From contig DAIQON010000001.1 in assembly GCA_036787835.1 (NCBI GenBank), forward strand, positions 248,001 to 312,000: a stretch of DNA of 64,000 bases, written 5' to 3'. The position numbers were made by a program, and so were the translations under genes. Under the pieces are notes generated by a model that saw only the letters and a list, made by a program, of their open reading frames with translations, had not been told where the DNA came from and ran no database searches. Positions 41,679 to 51,439 of the stretch are shown in pieces (within the stretch, counting starts at the first letter, position 1; every line of letters starts with the position of its first letter). Source of the stretch: DAIQON01 sp036787835. Its GTDB lineage: Bacteria; Patescibacteriota; Saccharimonadia; Saccharimonadales; UBA4665.

Positions 41679-43457
41679 ATGGATCAAACACATATTCGTA
41701 ATTTCTGTATCATTGCTCATATTGATCATGGTAAATCAACTCTAGCCGATAGACTATTAGAGCTAACCGGCACAGTAGCTGCAAGAGACATGAAGGCACA
41801 GCTACTGGACAAGATGGACCTTGAAAGAGAAAAGGGCATAACAATTAAGCTAGCACCAGTCAGAATGGACTATCGTGGCTTTGAGCTTAACCTTATTGAT
41901 ACTCCAGGCCACGTTGACTTCAGTTATGAGGTTTCCAGGAGTCTAGAAGCTTGCGAGGGAGCGGTACTTGTCGTAGATGCTTCACAAGGTATACAAGCAC
42001 AAACCTTATCCAATGTTTATTTGGCGCTTGCGGCTAACCTAAAAATATTACCAGTGCTCAATAAAATTGATTTACCAGCAGCTGATGTTGAAAAAGTAAG
42101 CGCTGAAATTATTAGTTTACTTGGCTGCAAAAAGGAAGAAATCATGACAATCTCTGCCAAGACCGGTGCCGGTGTCCAAGAGCTAATAGATAAAATTATT
42201 GCCGAGATTCCTGCACCCACTGTGGTAAAGGTGGAAACTACCAGAGCTTTAATATTTGACTCATATTACGATGATTACCGAGGAGTAATACTCTACGTTA
42301 GGGTTTTCGAAGGTCATCTTTCTAAGTCTGAAAATATTCAAATGATGGCAACAAAAGCCAACGGGCTAGCACTCGAAGTCGGTGTTTTGAAACCCCAGAT
42401 GACGGTAACGGATAAACTAGAATGCGGCGAGATCGGTTATATCGTTACTAACCTAAAGACCACCCGTGACGCAAAAGTTGGTGATACGATCACCTTAACA
42501 AAAGCTCCTGCTCATCAACCGTTACCTGGGTACAAGTATGTAAAGCCGTTTGTTTATGCCGGCTTCTTCCCACAAACCAATGAACAGTACCTTGAGCTAA
42601 AAGAGGCGGTCGACAAACTAGCTCTCAGCGATTCAGCTCTCCAATATAGTCCAGAAAACTCGCCAGTCCTAGGTTTTGGTGTCCGCATAGGCTTTTTGGG
42701 ATTACTGCACATGGATATAGTCAAAGAAAGACTCGAAAGAGAGTATGGCCTTGAGTTAGTTGTTACCAACCCATCAACCGACTACCAGGTTAAACTAACT
42801 AACGGGAAAGATCTAGACATTAAAAGTGCTACCGAGCTTCCAGATAGCTCACTCATAAGTGAAATAAAAGAGCCATGGATTAATGGTGAAATCATTGTTC
42901 CTAGTGACTATATTGGTAGCGTGATTCAGCTAATTTCCAACAAACGTGGAGTTCAGAAGAATATTAGCTATGTTGATCAACGGGCGTTGATTGGTTTTGA
43001 AGCACCACTGGCTAACCTACTAACCGACTTTTACGATCAACTAAAAAGTGTAACTAGCGGTTTCGGATCGTTTAACTATGAACTAGACGATTATCGGGTT
43101 GAGGATCTTGTAAGACTAGATTTCTATGTTGCCGGAGATAGGGTAGACGCCTTATCGATAGTTGTTCACCGTAGCGAAGCACAATACTTGGGACGTGAAA
43201 CAGTTCAAAAACTTAAAGATGTCATTCCTAGGCAGAACTTTCAGGTTGCGCTTCAAGCAGCAGTTGGTGGTAAGTTTATTGCCAGGGCCGATCTCAGCGC
43301 CTATCGAAAGGACGTCACTACTGGTTTATATGGTGGTGATGTAAGTCGAAAGAAAAAGGTTCTAGCCAAACAGAAAAAAGGCAAGGAACGGATGAAACGT
43401 TTTGGTAAAGTAGATATTCCAAGCGAAGCCTTTACGGTCATGATTAAGCGTGACTAA
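41679..43457 (+). CDS. lepA: Elongation factor 4 (LepA)
   Basis: A 592-aa translational GTPase: G1 AHIDHGKST (about 13-21), G3 DTPGH (about 75-79), G4 NKID (about 128-131), then domains II, III, V and the LepA-specific C-terminal domain with RVDALSIVVHRSEA. It back-translocates stalled ribosomes and helps initiation or biogenesis. Full length. Confidence 0.96.
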   Translation: MDQTHIRNFCIIAHIDHGKSTLADRLLELTGTVAARDMKAQLLDKMDLEREKGITIKLAPVRMDYRGFELNLIDTPGHVDFSYEVSRSLEACEGAVLVVDASQGIQAQTLSNVYLALAANLKILPVLNKIDLPAADVEKVSAEIISLLGCKKEEIMTISAKTGAGVQELIDKIIAEIPAPTVVKVETTRALIFDSYYDDYRGVILYVRVFEGHLSKSENIQMMATKANGLALEVGVLKPQMTVTDKLECGEIGYIVTNLKTTRDAKVGDTITLTKAPAHQPLPGYKYVKPFVYAGFFPQTNEQYLELKEAVDKLALSDSALQYSPENSPVLGFGVRIGFLGLLHMDIVKERLEREYGLELVVTNPSTDYQVKLTNGKDLDIKSATELPDSSLISEIKEPWINGEIIVPSDYIGSVIQLISNKRGVQKNISYVDQRALIGFEAPLANLLTDFYDQLKSVTSGFGSFNYELDDYRVEDLVRLDFYVAGDRVDALSIVVHRSEAQYLGRETVQKLKDVIPRQNFQVALQAAVGGKFIARADLSAYRKDVTTGLYGGDVSRKKKVLAKQKKGKERMKRFGKVDIPSEAFTVMIKRD

Positions 43458-43518
43458 ATATTAAACAAAAGTTAATATAAATTTGCCGAACCACCCCTAT
43501 ATCTGCTATAAATTACCA

Positions 43519-44247
43519 ATGGACGACGCGAACGATATTGATCTCAGCTCATACTCACCAGATGCAAAAACAAAGAAACTGATTAAGGGTACAGGCATCC
43601 TGCTATTAGTTGGACCCTCTGGTTCTGGCAAGGATACGCTCGCGAGAGAACTTCTTAAGACGGGCAATTATCACTACATCATTACTCATACAACTAGAGC
43701 TCCCAGACATAATCACGGCGTGATTGAGCAAAGCGGTGTGGACTACCATTTTATTAATGTTACTGATGCCAAGAAGATGCTTGCTAGCAGGGACTTCCTA
43801 GAAGCGGCAATAATTCACGGTAATTTATATGGTACAAGTATTGCCGAAATTGAGAGTGCAAATAAGCACTCAATGGTTGCCTTAACTGACATAGACGTGC
43901 AAGGTGTTAGGTCATATAAGAAACTTTCAGACAATAACGCAATGGCTGTCTTTTTATTGCCGCCTAGCTTTGATGTTTTACTTCAAAGAGTAGCTAAACG
44001 CTATGGACATGCCCACAATGATAAAGAGATTAAAACTAGACTTACTACAGCACTAGACGAGCTAGACGAGCTTCTGAGTAGCAATTATTACCATAGCGTA
44101 ATTAATGATGATCTTGATCGTACCCTAAAAACTATCCAGCAGATTGTTTCAGACAAAAAATACGATATTAGCGAAGACAAGAAGGCCAGAAGCCAAGCTA
44201 AAAAGCTGATTAAGGACATACGAGTATATCTAACAGATAAGTCCTAG
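43519..44247 (+). CDS. gmk: Guanylate kinase with N-terminal extension
   Basis: Start chosen at ATG 43519; the longer frame uses TTG 43483. Product 242 aa with P-loop GPSGSGKDT (32-40) and the GMP-binding segment THTTRAPR...GVDYHFI (about 56-79). It phosphorylates GMP to GDP. The N-terminal 25 residues are extra and the C-terminus is about 20 aa longer than typical. The stop codon overlaps the CIRCE element of hrcA, so the two genes share a boundary. Confidence 0.88.
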   Translation: MDDANDIDLSSYSPDAKTKKLIKGTGILLLVGPSGSGKDTLARELLKTGNYHYIITHTTRAPRHNHGVIEQSGVDYHFINVTDAKKMLASRDFLEAAIIHGNLYGTSIAEIESANKHSMVALTDIDVQGVRSYKKLSDNNAMAVFLLPPSFDVLLQRVAKRYGHAHNDKEIKTRLTTALDELDELLSSNYYHSVINDDLDRTLKTIQQIVSDKKYDISEDKKARSQAKKLIKDIRVYLTDKS

Positions 44248-44270
44248 CACTCTTGACTAGAGAGTGCTAA
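44244..44270 (+). promoter_or_regulatory. CIRCE operator 1
   Basis: TAGCACTC-N9-GAGTGCTAA, 17 of 18 consensus bases. It overlaps the gmk stop codon and contains the -35 box TTGACT (44253-44258) of a promoter whose -10 TATAAT is at 44277-44282 (18-bp spacer). HrcA bound here blocks hrcA-grpE transcription. Confidence 0.95.
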
Positions 44271-44332
44271 ACAAGCTATAATACCGCTGATATTTAAGTA
44301 ACTATTATTCGAAGAATAACCCCCTAAAAACT

Positions 44333-45037
44333 ATGACTGAAAGACAACAAACCATTCTCAGCGCAATTGTAGAACAGTATGCAGAAGTAGCTAGTCCTGT
44401 CGGCAGTAGTCTACTAGCCAAGGTGTTTAATGTCTCATCAGCAACTGTCCGCTCAGAAATGGCAGAACTTGAACGAATGGGCTTCATAACACAGCCGCAC
44501 ACAAGTGCTGGACGAATACCAACCGACAAAGGCTACAGATACTACGTCAATAAGCTTGGCGAAACCCCGTTGCTTGATACTAGCTCAAACCGAAGTGAGA
44601 GAGCCTTGGCTTCTCGAGTTCAGCAGGCTGGTGCACCCGAGAGAATGATCCGAAATGCTGTTGATACGCTGGTTGAGTTAACTCACAACTTAGCGCTTGC
44701 CACTATCGGTAACCAGCTCTATATGAGTGGCTTAAGTAACTTATTTGGCCAGCCAGAATTCATAAATAGTATCCAGGTTCAACAAGTGGCCCAGCTTCTA
44801 GACAACCTTGAGCCATGGCTTAGAGAAGCCGCCCCCAACGAGCCTCTAAGTGTCTACATAGGGCAGGAAAACCCAATTGGTAGAAGTGCTGGCTGTAGCC
44901 TGGTAATTTGTCGTTTTAGAGGACCATTTAGTGACAATAGTTATATTGGCACCCTAGGACCAACCAGACAAAGTTATAGGGAAGTCATGAATCTAGTTCG
45001 CCGAGCTGGCCAAGAACTAGAAGAAGTTTTGTTATAA
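44333..45037 (+). CDS. hrcA: Heat-shock repressor HrcA, short form
   Basis: A 234-aa protein. The N-terminal winged helix (about 1-75) has the expected SPVGSSLLAKVFNVSSATVR and TSAGRIPTDKGYRYY. The C-terminal part is about 100 residues shorter than in other HrcA proteins (about 340 aa), mainly in the middle dimer and GAF-like domain, but keeps the ending IGTLGPTRQSYREVM-type helix. It binds CIRCE sites before grpE and dnaK. First gene of the heat-shock operon; leader about 45 nt. Confidence 0.92.
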   Translation: MTERQQTILSAIVEQYAEVASPVGSSLLAKVFNVSSATVRSEMAELERMGFITQPHTSAGRIPTDKGYRYYVNKLGETPLLDTSSNRSERALASRVQQAGAPERMIRNAVDTLVELTHNLALATIGNQLYMSGLSNLFGQPEFINSIQVQQVAQLLDNLEPWLREAAPNEPLSVYIGQENPIGRSAGCSLVICRFRGPFSDNSYIGTLGPTRQSYREVMNLVRRAGQELEEVLL

Positions 45038-45065
45038 ATTATTCTTTTAAAGAGGAAACCATATA

Positions 45066-45584
45066 ATGACCGATAATCCGAAGAAAAAAATTAGCAAAAG
45101 AGCTCCTCAAAGCGACGAGGAAATAGAAGCACTTAAGCAGCAGCTAGATGAGTTAACAGAGGCTCTGCAACGTGAGCGAGCCGATGCACTCAATGTAAGA
45201 CGTCGCGCTGACGAAGAGCGACTCAAAATGTCTAGCTACTTCAAAGCATCAGTTATTAAGGAACTACTACCGTTTATAGATAATTTTGATCGTGCCCTTA
45301 ACCAGATACCGCTTGATGAAAATACTAAGCTAGATAAATCTCTTGAGGACTGGCTAAAAGGCCTCAGCGGTGTTAATAGGCAACTTTGGTCAGCACTCGA
45401 TGCGATTGGAGTAAAGCGAATCAAGACTGTAGGTGAGGAATTTGATCCAAAGTATCATGAAGCTGTTCAAATGGACGAGGACAGTAGTGGAGCAAAAGAA
45501 ATAATTAGCCAAGAGTTTATGTCCGGCTACACCTTAGATGATGAAGTTATCCGTCATGCTATGGTAAAAGTTACAATGAAATAG
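45066..45584 (+). CDS. grpE: Nucleotide exchange factor GrpE
   Basis: A 172-aa protein with a long N-terminal dimer helix (about 15-70), a four-helix part and the C-terminal beta domain ending in DDEVIRHAMVKVTMK. It releases ADP from DnaK. AGAGGAAACC lies before the ATG. It ends just before the second CIRCE site. Confidence 0.95.
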   Translation: MTDNPKKKISKRAPQSDEEIEALKQQLDELTEALQRERADALNVRRRADEERLKMSSYFKASVIKELLPFIDNFDRALNQIPLDENTKLDKSLEDWLKGLSGVNRQLWSALDAIGVKRIKTVGEEFDPKYHEAVQMDEDSSGAKEIISQEFMSGYTLDDEVIRHAMVKVTMK

Positions 45585-45588
45585 CAAA

Positions 45589-45615
45589 TTAGCACTCTTG
45601 ACTTACGAGTGCCAA
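45589..45615 (+). promoter_or_regulatory. CIRCE operator 2, before dnaK
   Basis: TTAGCACTC-N9-GAGTGCCAA, 17 of 18 consensus bases. It contains TTGACT (45598-45603) as -35; a -10 TATTCT is at 45621-45626 (17-bp spacer). dnaK thus has its own HrcA-controlled promoter with a leader of about 100 nt. Confidence 0.95.
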
Positions 45616-45736
45616 TTTATTATTCTAGAGTAGTATTAGCATTCAAAGTATCTGTCTGCTAAATAAGTAGTATTTTGCGGCATTATTATTTGTCTAAACT
45701 AACTAACTGATATGTTCAAGGAGAACTAATTAAGCT

Positions 45737-47641
45737 ATGGGTAAAATCATTGGAATCGATCTAGGTACGACTAACTCAGCAATGGCTGTTATGCAGTCTG
45801 GTAAGTCAGAAATTATTGCTAACAGCGAAGGTAACCGAACTACCCCTTCTGTAGTTGCCGTTAATAAGAATGGCGAACGACTAGTTGGCCAGGTGGCCAG
45901 GCGTCAGCAGGTTACCAACTCTAACAACACTATTTATGAGGTCAAGCGACTAATTGGCCGTAACTGGAACGATAAAGAAGTTCAACGTGATCTTAAACTA
46001 ATGGGTTACGAGATTGTTAAAAGTGGAAATGCAGTTAAAGTAAAAATGGCTGACAAAGAGTATAGCCCTGAAGAAATCAGCGCTATGATTCTTGCTAAAC
46101 TTAAAACTGATGCTGAAAGCTTCTTAGGCGATACCGTCAGTGAAGCCGTAATTACTGTTCCTGCCTACTTTGATGACAGTCAACGTCAGGCTACAAAGGA
46201 CGCCGGAAAGATTGCAGGACTTGAAGTTAAGCGAATTATTAACGAACCAACTGCGGCTGCCCTAGCCTATGGACTAGATAAGGGGAGCAATAAGGATGAG
46301 AAGATTGCCGTTTACGACCTTGGTGGCGGTACTTTTGACGTATCTATCTTGGAACTGGGTGATGGAGTATTTGAAGTTAAGTCGACCAATGGCGATACTC
46401 ACCTAGGTGGAGCAGACTTTGACCGAGTAATTATTAACTACTTTGCTGATGAGTTCAAGAAAGAACACGGCATCGATATTACTGACGATAAAGCCGCTAT
46501 GCAAAGACTTCGAGATGAAGCTGAAAAGGCAAAGATCGAGCTTTCTACAGCCCAGGAAGTAGATATTAACCTACCATTCCTTACTGCTGATTCAGAAGGA
46601 CCTAAACACTTTGAGCATAAACTTACTCGCGCTAAACTTGAGAGCCTGGTTGCAGATTTAATCGAAAAGACTGCAAGCCCTTGCGAGAAGGCTCTTAAAG
46701 ACGCGAAACTAAAGGCTAGCGATATTGACGCTGTAGTTTTAGTTGGTGGAATGACCAGAATGCCCGCTGTTCAAAAGCAGGTTAAGAAGATATTTGGCAA
46801 GGATCCGATGAAGGGTGTTAACCCTGATGAAGTTGTAGCTATTGGTGCAGCTATCCAGGGCGGAGTATTGCAAGGTGATGTCAAAGACGTGCTTCTTCTA
46901 GACGTAACACCTCTATCTCTTGGAATCGAGACTATGGGCGGCGTTATGACTAAGCTAATTGAGAGAAACACAACCATACCGACAAGTAAGTCTGAAGTAT
47001 TCTCAACTGCAGCAGATAACCAGCCACAAGTAGAAATCCATGTAGCTCAAGGTGAACGAGAGATGATTGATGGCAATAAATCTCTCGGCCGTTTCGTACT
47101 GGATGGTATCCCTTCAGCTCCGCGTGGAATCCCGCAAATTGAAGTTACTTTTAACATAGATGCTAACGGTATCTTAAATGTCACAGCTAAAGATAAAGGT
47201 ACATCTAAAGAGCAGAGCATTACTATCTCTGGCTCAGGCAACCTTAATAAGGATGATGTTGAAAAGATGGCTAAAGAAGCCGAAGCTCATGCAGACGAAG
47301 ACAAGCAACGAAAAGAACAAGTTGAGGCTAGGAACCTACTAGACAGTGCCGTATACCAAGCCGAAAAGATGGCTAAAGATAATAAAGAGAAACTTGCTGA
47401 AGAGGACTTAAAAACACTTGATGAAGCTACTAAAGATGCTAAAAAAGTAATTGAAAATGCCGAAGCTACTAAGGACGAATTAGAGAAGGCTGCTCAAGAG
47501 CTTAACGATAAACTAATGCCGATTGGTGCAAAGATGTACGAAGCTGAATCTAAGGAAGCCTCCGAAGATAAAGAAGCCGATACAGAAGACGAGTCAATCG
47601 AAGGTGAAGTTGTCGACGACAAGAAAGACGATAAAAAATAA
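45737..47641 (+). CDS. dnaK: Chaperone DnaK (Hsp70)
   Basis: A 634-aa Hsp70: IGIDLGTTNSAMAV at the N-terminus, nucleotide-binding domain to about 370 (AYGLDKGS..., VYDLGGGTFDVS), linker DVLLLDVTPLSLGIE, substrate domain to about 500 and a lid ending in an acidic Glu/Asp-rich tail. A good AAGGAGAACT ribosome-binding site is 11 nt upstream. Full length. Confidence 0.98.
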   Translation: MGKIIGIDLGTTNSAMAVMQSGKSEIIANSEGNRTTPSVVAVNKNGERLVGQVARRQQVTNSNNTIYEVKRLIGRNWNDKEVQRDLKLMGYEIVKSGNAVKVKMADKEYSPEEISAMILAKLKTDAESFLGDTVSEAVITVPAYFDDSQRQATKDAGKIAGLEVKRIINEPTAAALAYGLDKGSNKDEKIAVYDLGGGTFDVSILELGDGVFEVKSTNGDTHLGGADFDRVIINYFADEFKKEHGIDITDDKAAMQRLRDEAEKAKIELSTAQEVDINLPFLTADSEGPKHFEHKLTRAKLESLVADLIEKTASPCEKALKDAKLKASDIDAVVLVGGMTRMPAVQKQVKKIFGKDPMKGVNPDEVVAIGAAIQGGVLQGDVKDVLLLDVTPLSLGIETMGGVMTKLIERNTTIPTSKSEVFSTAADNQPQVEIHVAQGEREMIDGNKSLGRFVLDGIPSAPRGIPQIEVTFNIDANGILNVTAKDKGTSKEQSITISGSGNLNKDDVEKMAKEAEAHADEDKQRKEQVEARNLLDSAVYQAEKMAKDNKEKLAEEDLKTLDEATKDAKKVIENAEATKDELEKAAQELNDKLMPIGAKMYEAESKEASEDKEADTEDESIEGEVVDDKKDDKK

Positions 47642-47742
47642 TCAAAGCCCTAAATAGACTAAAAGTCTAGTAAAATGGTGGGATACGAACGGCACCAAAC
47701 CAACTTCGTTAATATAAGTTTAGGGAGACAATAAAAAAGATA

Positions 47743-48834
47743 ATGGCTAAACGAGACTATTATGAAGTTCTAGGGATCTCAAAAGGGGCTAGTGCCGATG
47801 AGATTAAGACTGCATTTCGAAGAGCGGCGATTGAACATCACCCAGATCGGGGTGGTGATGAGGCTAAATTCAAAGAAATAAACGAAGCCTATGAGGTGTT
47901 AAAGGACCCAGAAAAAAGACAGCGCTATGATCAATTTGGTCATGCAGGCGTTGGCGGCGATCCAAGTGGTGGCTTTGGCGGCTATAGCCAAGGTCAGAAT
48001 ATGAATTTTGATTTTGGAGATCTTGGACTTGGCGATATCTTTAATAGCTTCTTTGGTGGTGGCAGAGGTCAGTCTGAAAGACAAAAACGAGGCAATGACG
48101 TTGAGGCAACGATTGAAATAACTTTTGAACAAGCTGTTTTTGGTGCTGAGGTACCACTCAATTTGAACCTTGAGGATACTTGCGAGCACTGTAAAGGTAC
48201 AACTGCAGAACCTGGTCACGATCTAAAGACCTGCGAAACTTGCGGCGGTAAAGGTCAAGTAGTAAGCGTAACTAGGACTATTTTTGGAAATATTCAGCAG
48301 GCCAGTATTTGCCCAACTTGTGGTGGTAGCGGAAAAGTCCCAGAAATGGCATGTACTGTTTGTAAGGGCCGTGGAACCGTCCAGAAAAAGCAGGGAATTA
48401 ATCTAAAGATACCTGCCGGAATTGATGATGGTACGACCATTAGACTAAGGGAGCACGGAGAGGCCATTGCAAACGGCCCTAAAGGCGATCTTTATGTAAA
48501 CGTACGAGTTAAGGCACATAAGCACTTTACTAGGGAGGGCGATCTAATTCTTAGCACAGAACATCTACAAATGGTTGATGCTGCCCTTGGTGCAGAAATT
48601 GATGTCGAGACAGTTGACGGTAAAATTACTATGAAAGTCCCAGCCGGAACACAAACTGGCTCTGACTTTAAACTTTCAGGTCGCGGTGTACCTCATTTAA
48701 AAGGCAGTGGTCGAGGGGCTCATATAGTTACTCTAGTCATAGATACACCGACTAAATTAAGCAAAGACCAAGAGAGGCTTCTCAAGGAGTTTAAAGAGAC
48801 TGACAGCAGTGGAAAATTCCACTTATTTAACTAG
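47743..48834 (+). CDS. dnaJ: Chaperone DnaJ (Hsp40)
   Basis: A 363-aa type I J-protein: J domain with HHPDRGG (about 32-38), Gly/Phe-rich linker (about 70-115), four zinc-finger repeats CEHCKGTT, CETCGGKG, CPTCGGSG, CTVCKGRG (about 147-210) and the C-terminal substrate domains. It stimulates DnaK ATPase. GGGAGA precedes the start. It is 101 nt after dnaK and probably in the same operon. Confidence 0.97.
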   Translation: MAKRDYYEVLGISKGASADEIKTAFRRAAIEHHPDRGGDEAKFKEINEAYEVLKDPEKRQRYDQFGHAGVGGDPSGGFGGYSQGQNMNFDFGDLGLGDIFNSFFGGGRGQSERQKRGNDVEATIEITFEQAVFGAEVPLNLNLEDTCEHCKGTTAEPGHDLKTCETCGGKGQVVSVTRTIFGNIQQASICPTCGGSGKVPEMACTVCKGRGTVQKKQGINLKIPAGIDDGTTIRLREHGEAIANGPKGDLYVNVRVKAHKHFTREGDLILSTEHLQMVDAALGAEIDVETVDGKITMKVPAGTQTGSDFKLSGRGVPHLKGSGRGAHIVTLVIDTPTKLSKDQERLLKEFKETDSSGKFHLFN

Positions 48835-48874
48835 AAGGTTGCAAATATAGATTTGTAGTTAGATAATTTAGCTA

Positions 48875-48991
48875 GTGTTTAAACAAAAGCTCAATCAATC
48901 CGGTTTTATCCCTCTTCTGGTAACTGTCCTATTGATCGTTGTTACACTTATTGTTCTGGTATATGCAAGAGTAAGCCACGCCAAGCAATAG
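48875..48991 (+). CDS. 38-aa single-membrane-helix protein
   Basis: A GTG-start ORF: MFKQKLNQSGFIPLLVTVL..., one hydrophobic helix (about 12-31) with two Lys and a short polar end. The K-x-x-x-SGFIPLL start resembles a prepilin-like or tail-anchored microprotein. Coding is supported by composition, position in a gap and a basic-hydrophobic-basic layout. The function is unknown. Confidence 0.5.
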   Translation: MFKQKLNQSGFIPLLVTVLLIVVTLIVLVYARVSHAKQ

Positions 48992-49107
48992 TATTGCAAA
49001 AACACCAAAGTTGTGGTACTCTAAGTTTTAGATTTCGCTTAAGTTCCTATGACCGATTAAGTATCTAAAGTAGGGCCCAATTATTAATCTAATCGGAGAT
49101 AATAAAA

Positions 49108-50010
49108 ATGAATATAGTAGTTTTATCCAAGGGCCCCGGCAACTACTCAACTAAGCGATTAGTCGAGGAAGCCAAGAAGAGAGGTCACGACGTTCGCGTC
49201 ATAAACTACGCTAAATGTTACGTAACATTAGAACGTGGCAATCCTGTTGTTCACTATAAGGGTGAAGAAGTAACAAACGTCGATGCAATTATTCCTCGTA
49301 TCTCTTCAAGCCTGACCAAATATGGCTCTTCGATAGTCCGACAGTTTGAAATGCAGAACGTATTCACTACGACTAGTTCAATAGCGATTGTTAGATCTAG
49401 AGACAAGCTAAGAAGTATGCAAATTCTAGCCAAGGCAGGTGTTGGTATACCAAAGACTGTCTTTGCAAAAGAAACTGCAGATTTTGAAGGCGTGCTAGAA
49501 CAAGTCGGTGGTGCACCGGTTATTATTAAAATCGCTCGTGGTACACACGGCAATGGTGTAGTACTTGGTGAAACACGAAAAGCGGCTCTTGCTGTAATGC
49601 AGGCCTTCTATGTTGAAGGCGTTAACTTCTTAGTGCAGGAATATATTGGTGAAAGCGCTGGTGTAGATATCAGGGCTTTTGTTGTTAATGGTAAGGTTAT
49701 AGCTAGTATGCTCCGACAAAGTCTTGACGATGATTTTAGATCAAACATCCATCAGGGTGGAAGTGGTATTCCGGTAAAACTAACTGAAGAAGAACGTAAG
49801 ACAGCTCAACGTGCTGCTAAAGCGATGGGGCTACCAATTTGTGGTGTAGACATGATGCGTTCAAATAAGGGGCCACTAGTGCTGGAGGTTAATTGTAGTC
49901 CAGGCTTTGCCATTGAAAAGATTACTGATCGAGATGTAGCCTCAAAAATAATCGACTATATTGAGCAGAACGCAAAAGCACGACGCAAGAAAGACAAAGT
50001 CGGCGCCTAA
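49108..50010 (+). CDS. rimK: RimK-type ATP-grasp ligase
   Basis: A 300-aa ATP-grasp enzyme. Substrate/ATP-binding N-domain with PRISSSLTKYGSSIVRQFEM (about 65-84), ATP-grasp core with PVIIKIARGTHGNGVVLGE (about 133-151), VNFLVQEYIGES (about 171-182) and the metal site GVDMMRS...LEVNCSPGF (about 246-266). RimK adds glutamate residues to the C-terminus of ribosomal protein S6. CGGAGATAATAAAA is the ribosome-binding region; CCGATTA (49052-49058) could pair with TAATCGG (49090-49096) just before it. It may work with the fusion protein at 52250. Confidence 0.9.
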   Translation: MNIVVLSKGPGNYSTKRLVEEAKKRGHDVRVINYAKCYVTLERGNPVVHYKGEEVTNVDAIIPRISSSLTKYGSSIVRQFEMQNVFTTTSSIAIVRSRDKLRSMQILAKAGVGIPKTVFAKETADFEGVLEQVGGAPVIIKIARGTHGNGVVLGETRKAALAVMQAFYVEGVNFLVQEYIGESAGVDIRAFVVNGKVIASMLRQSLDDDFRSNIHQGGSGIPVKLTEEERKTAQRAAKAMGLPICGVDMMRSNKGPLVLEVNCSPGFAIEKITDRDVASKIIDYIEQNAKARRKKDKVGA

Positions 50011-50065
50011 AAGTTCCAGCTCTAACTACTCGGTTAAACCCCTTATGCTATAGTAAACTTTAGTT

Positions 50066-50578
50066 ATGCCACTAGTAATTATTCTCGGTATTATCTTAGT
50101 TCCTGCCTTGGCGCTTATCCTACTTAAGGTAAATGCAGTACTTGTCTACCTAACTCTTTGTCTAGGGGCAGTTTTGAGTCAGTTCGTATCAAATAATTCA
50201 CAGCTAAATAGCTTTGTTGTTAAAAGCAGTATGGTTAATAAGTATCTTGGTGGAAGCAGTAATATACGACTTGGTCTGGTCATTATTCCACCGATATTAA
50301 CGGCTATTTTTATGATTAGAACCGCAAAAGGGCACAAGCTTTCAATAAACATCGTAACATCGTTAGCGGTTGGGCTTTTAGCACTATTCCTGGTTGTCCC
50401 GCTACTGCCAATTAGTATATCAACCTCAATATCAACTTCTTCTCTTTGGAACCAGCTGAGTAAGTATGAGGGCATGATTGTGGGGTTAAGTTCAGTACTA
50501 GTTCTGGTTCTTTTGATACTGCATAGGTCAAAGATGAGTTCGGGCGGATCGCATAACAAGTACCATAAGGGCGCCTAG
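50066..50578 (+). CDS. Polytopic membrane protein, 170 aa
   Basis: About five membrane segments (around 2-22, 25-43, 65-83, 95-115, 134-151). An N-terminal part and a positively charged tail face the cytosol. The pattern weakly resembles CvpA (colicin V production) proteins but key residues are not clear. TATAGT (50049-50054) lies 11 nt before the ATG. It starts a short membrane block before tRNA-Lys. Confidence 0.6.
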   Translation: MPLVIILGIILVPALALILLKVNAVLVYLTLCLGAVLSQFVSNNSQLNSFVVKSSMVNKYLGGSSNIRLGLVIIPPILTAIFMIRTAKGHKLSINIVTSLAVGLLALFLVVPLLPISISTSISTSSLWNQLSKYEGMIVGLSSVLVLVLLILHRSKMSSGGSHNKYHKGA

Positions 50579-50734
50579 GCACCCATGAATGGTCAATACT
50601 CATCTGTAATTACCTTGACTTTTATACAAAATCACGAATAATATGAAGTGATATTTACCTCTTAGAAATAAAAACACTAAACAATGTTCTAAGGCTAAAT
50701 ATTAGATATCTAAAAATAGACTGAAATTGATTCT

Positions 50735-50811
50735 GGGCCCATAGCTCAGCCGGTTAGAGCACCTGCCTTTTAAGCAGGGTGTCGTGGGTTCGAGTCCCAC
50801 TGGGCCCTCCA
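50735..50811 (+). tRNA. tRNA-Lys (UUU)
   Basis: Acceptor GGGCCCA/TGGGCCC, D-arm GCTC/GAGC, anticodon stem CCTGC/GCAGG with loop CTTTTAA, T-arm GTGGG-TTCGAGT-CCCAC, discriminator T, encoded CCA at 50809-50811. Complete tRNA with no flanking repeat. Confidence 0.96.
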
Positions 50812-50866
50812 GGAATTTCACTAAAAGACTTCATTTGGAATCTTTTTAGTTTGTTATTATGTATCT

Positions 50867-51139
50867 ATGAAAAGTCACTTTCCGAAAAAAACAGGCATTA
50901 GGATTATTATTGTTGGGTCTATTTTGGCGACTTTAGGCTTTCTTACAAGCTTTATAAATCTGTTCAATATATACGGCAAAGCGGGAGCGGGTTGTATAGG
51001 CAAGGTTAATAATCTCAATTGTAATATATCCAATAACCTACTGATTAACCATATTGCACTTATATTCCTATACTCAGGCATAGCTATAGTGGCCATAGGT
51101 GTGGTTATATCTATAGTGAATTCATCCCACAGTAAATAG
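50867..51139 (+). CDS. Small two-helix membrane protein
   Basis: A 90-aa protein with two membrane segments (about 11-32 and 60-83) and two or three Cys between them (GCIGKVNNLNCN), which could form a disulfide outside. TATTAT (50855-50860) is 6 nt before the ATG. Function unknown. Confidence 0.55.
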   Translation: MKSHFPKKTGIRIIIVGSILATLGFLTSFINLFNIYGKAGAGCIGKVNNLNCNISNNLLINHIALIFLYSGIAIVAIGVVISIVNSSHSK

Positions 51140-51145
51140 CGACAG

Positions 51146-51379
51146 CTATAAAATTACCGAATTGTTATACTTCTCATATGAGCAACGCTTCATAGATATC
51201 CCGTGAATTATTGAGGCAAAGCAAAGCAATAAGGTAACAAGATACATGCCTAATGCAAAACAATTGGCCAGATGAAGATGTATAGAACTACGCTTACCTT
51301 GCATCTTATCGGGAATGAAGGAGACAATTATTTGTAGCCACGCAGTTATTGAATAAATGACTAAAAATAGTCGAGACAA
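51146..51379 (-). pseudogene. Membrane-protein fragment, probably truncated
   Basis: A 77-aa hydrophobic ORF that can start only at TTG (51379). The frame continues upstream for about 15 more codons (LFVIRWFAPRLN) to a stop with no ATG or GTG, suggesting loss of the N-terminal half. Two or three membrane segments remain. The layout resembles the end of DUF998-like membrane proteins. Either a relic or a real TTG-start protein. Confidence 0.4.
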
Positions 51380-51439
51380 GTTAAGGCGAGGTGCAAACCA
51401 TCTAATAACAAAGAGATAATAATGCTATGATTGGCCAAA

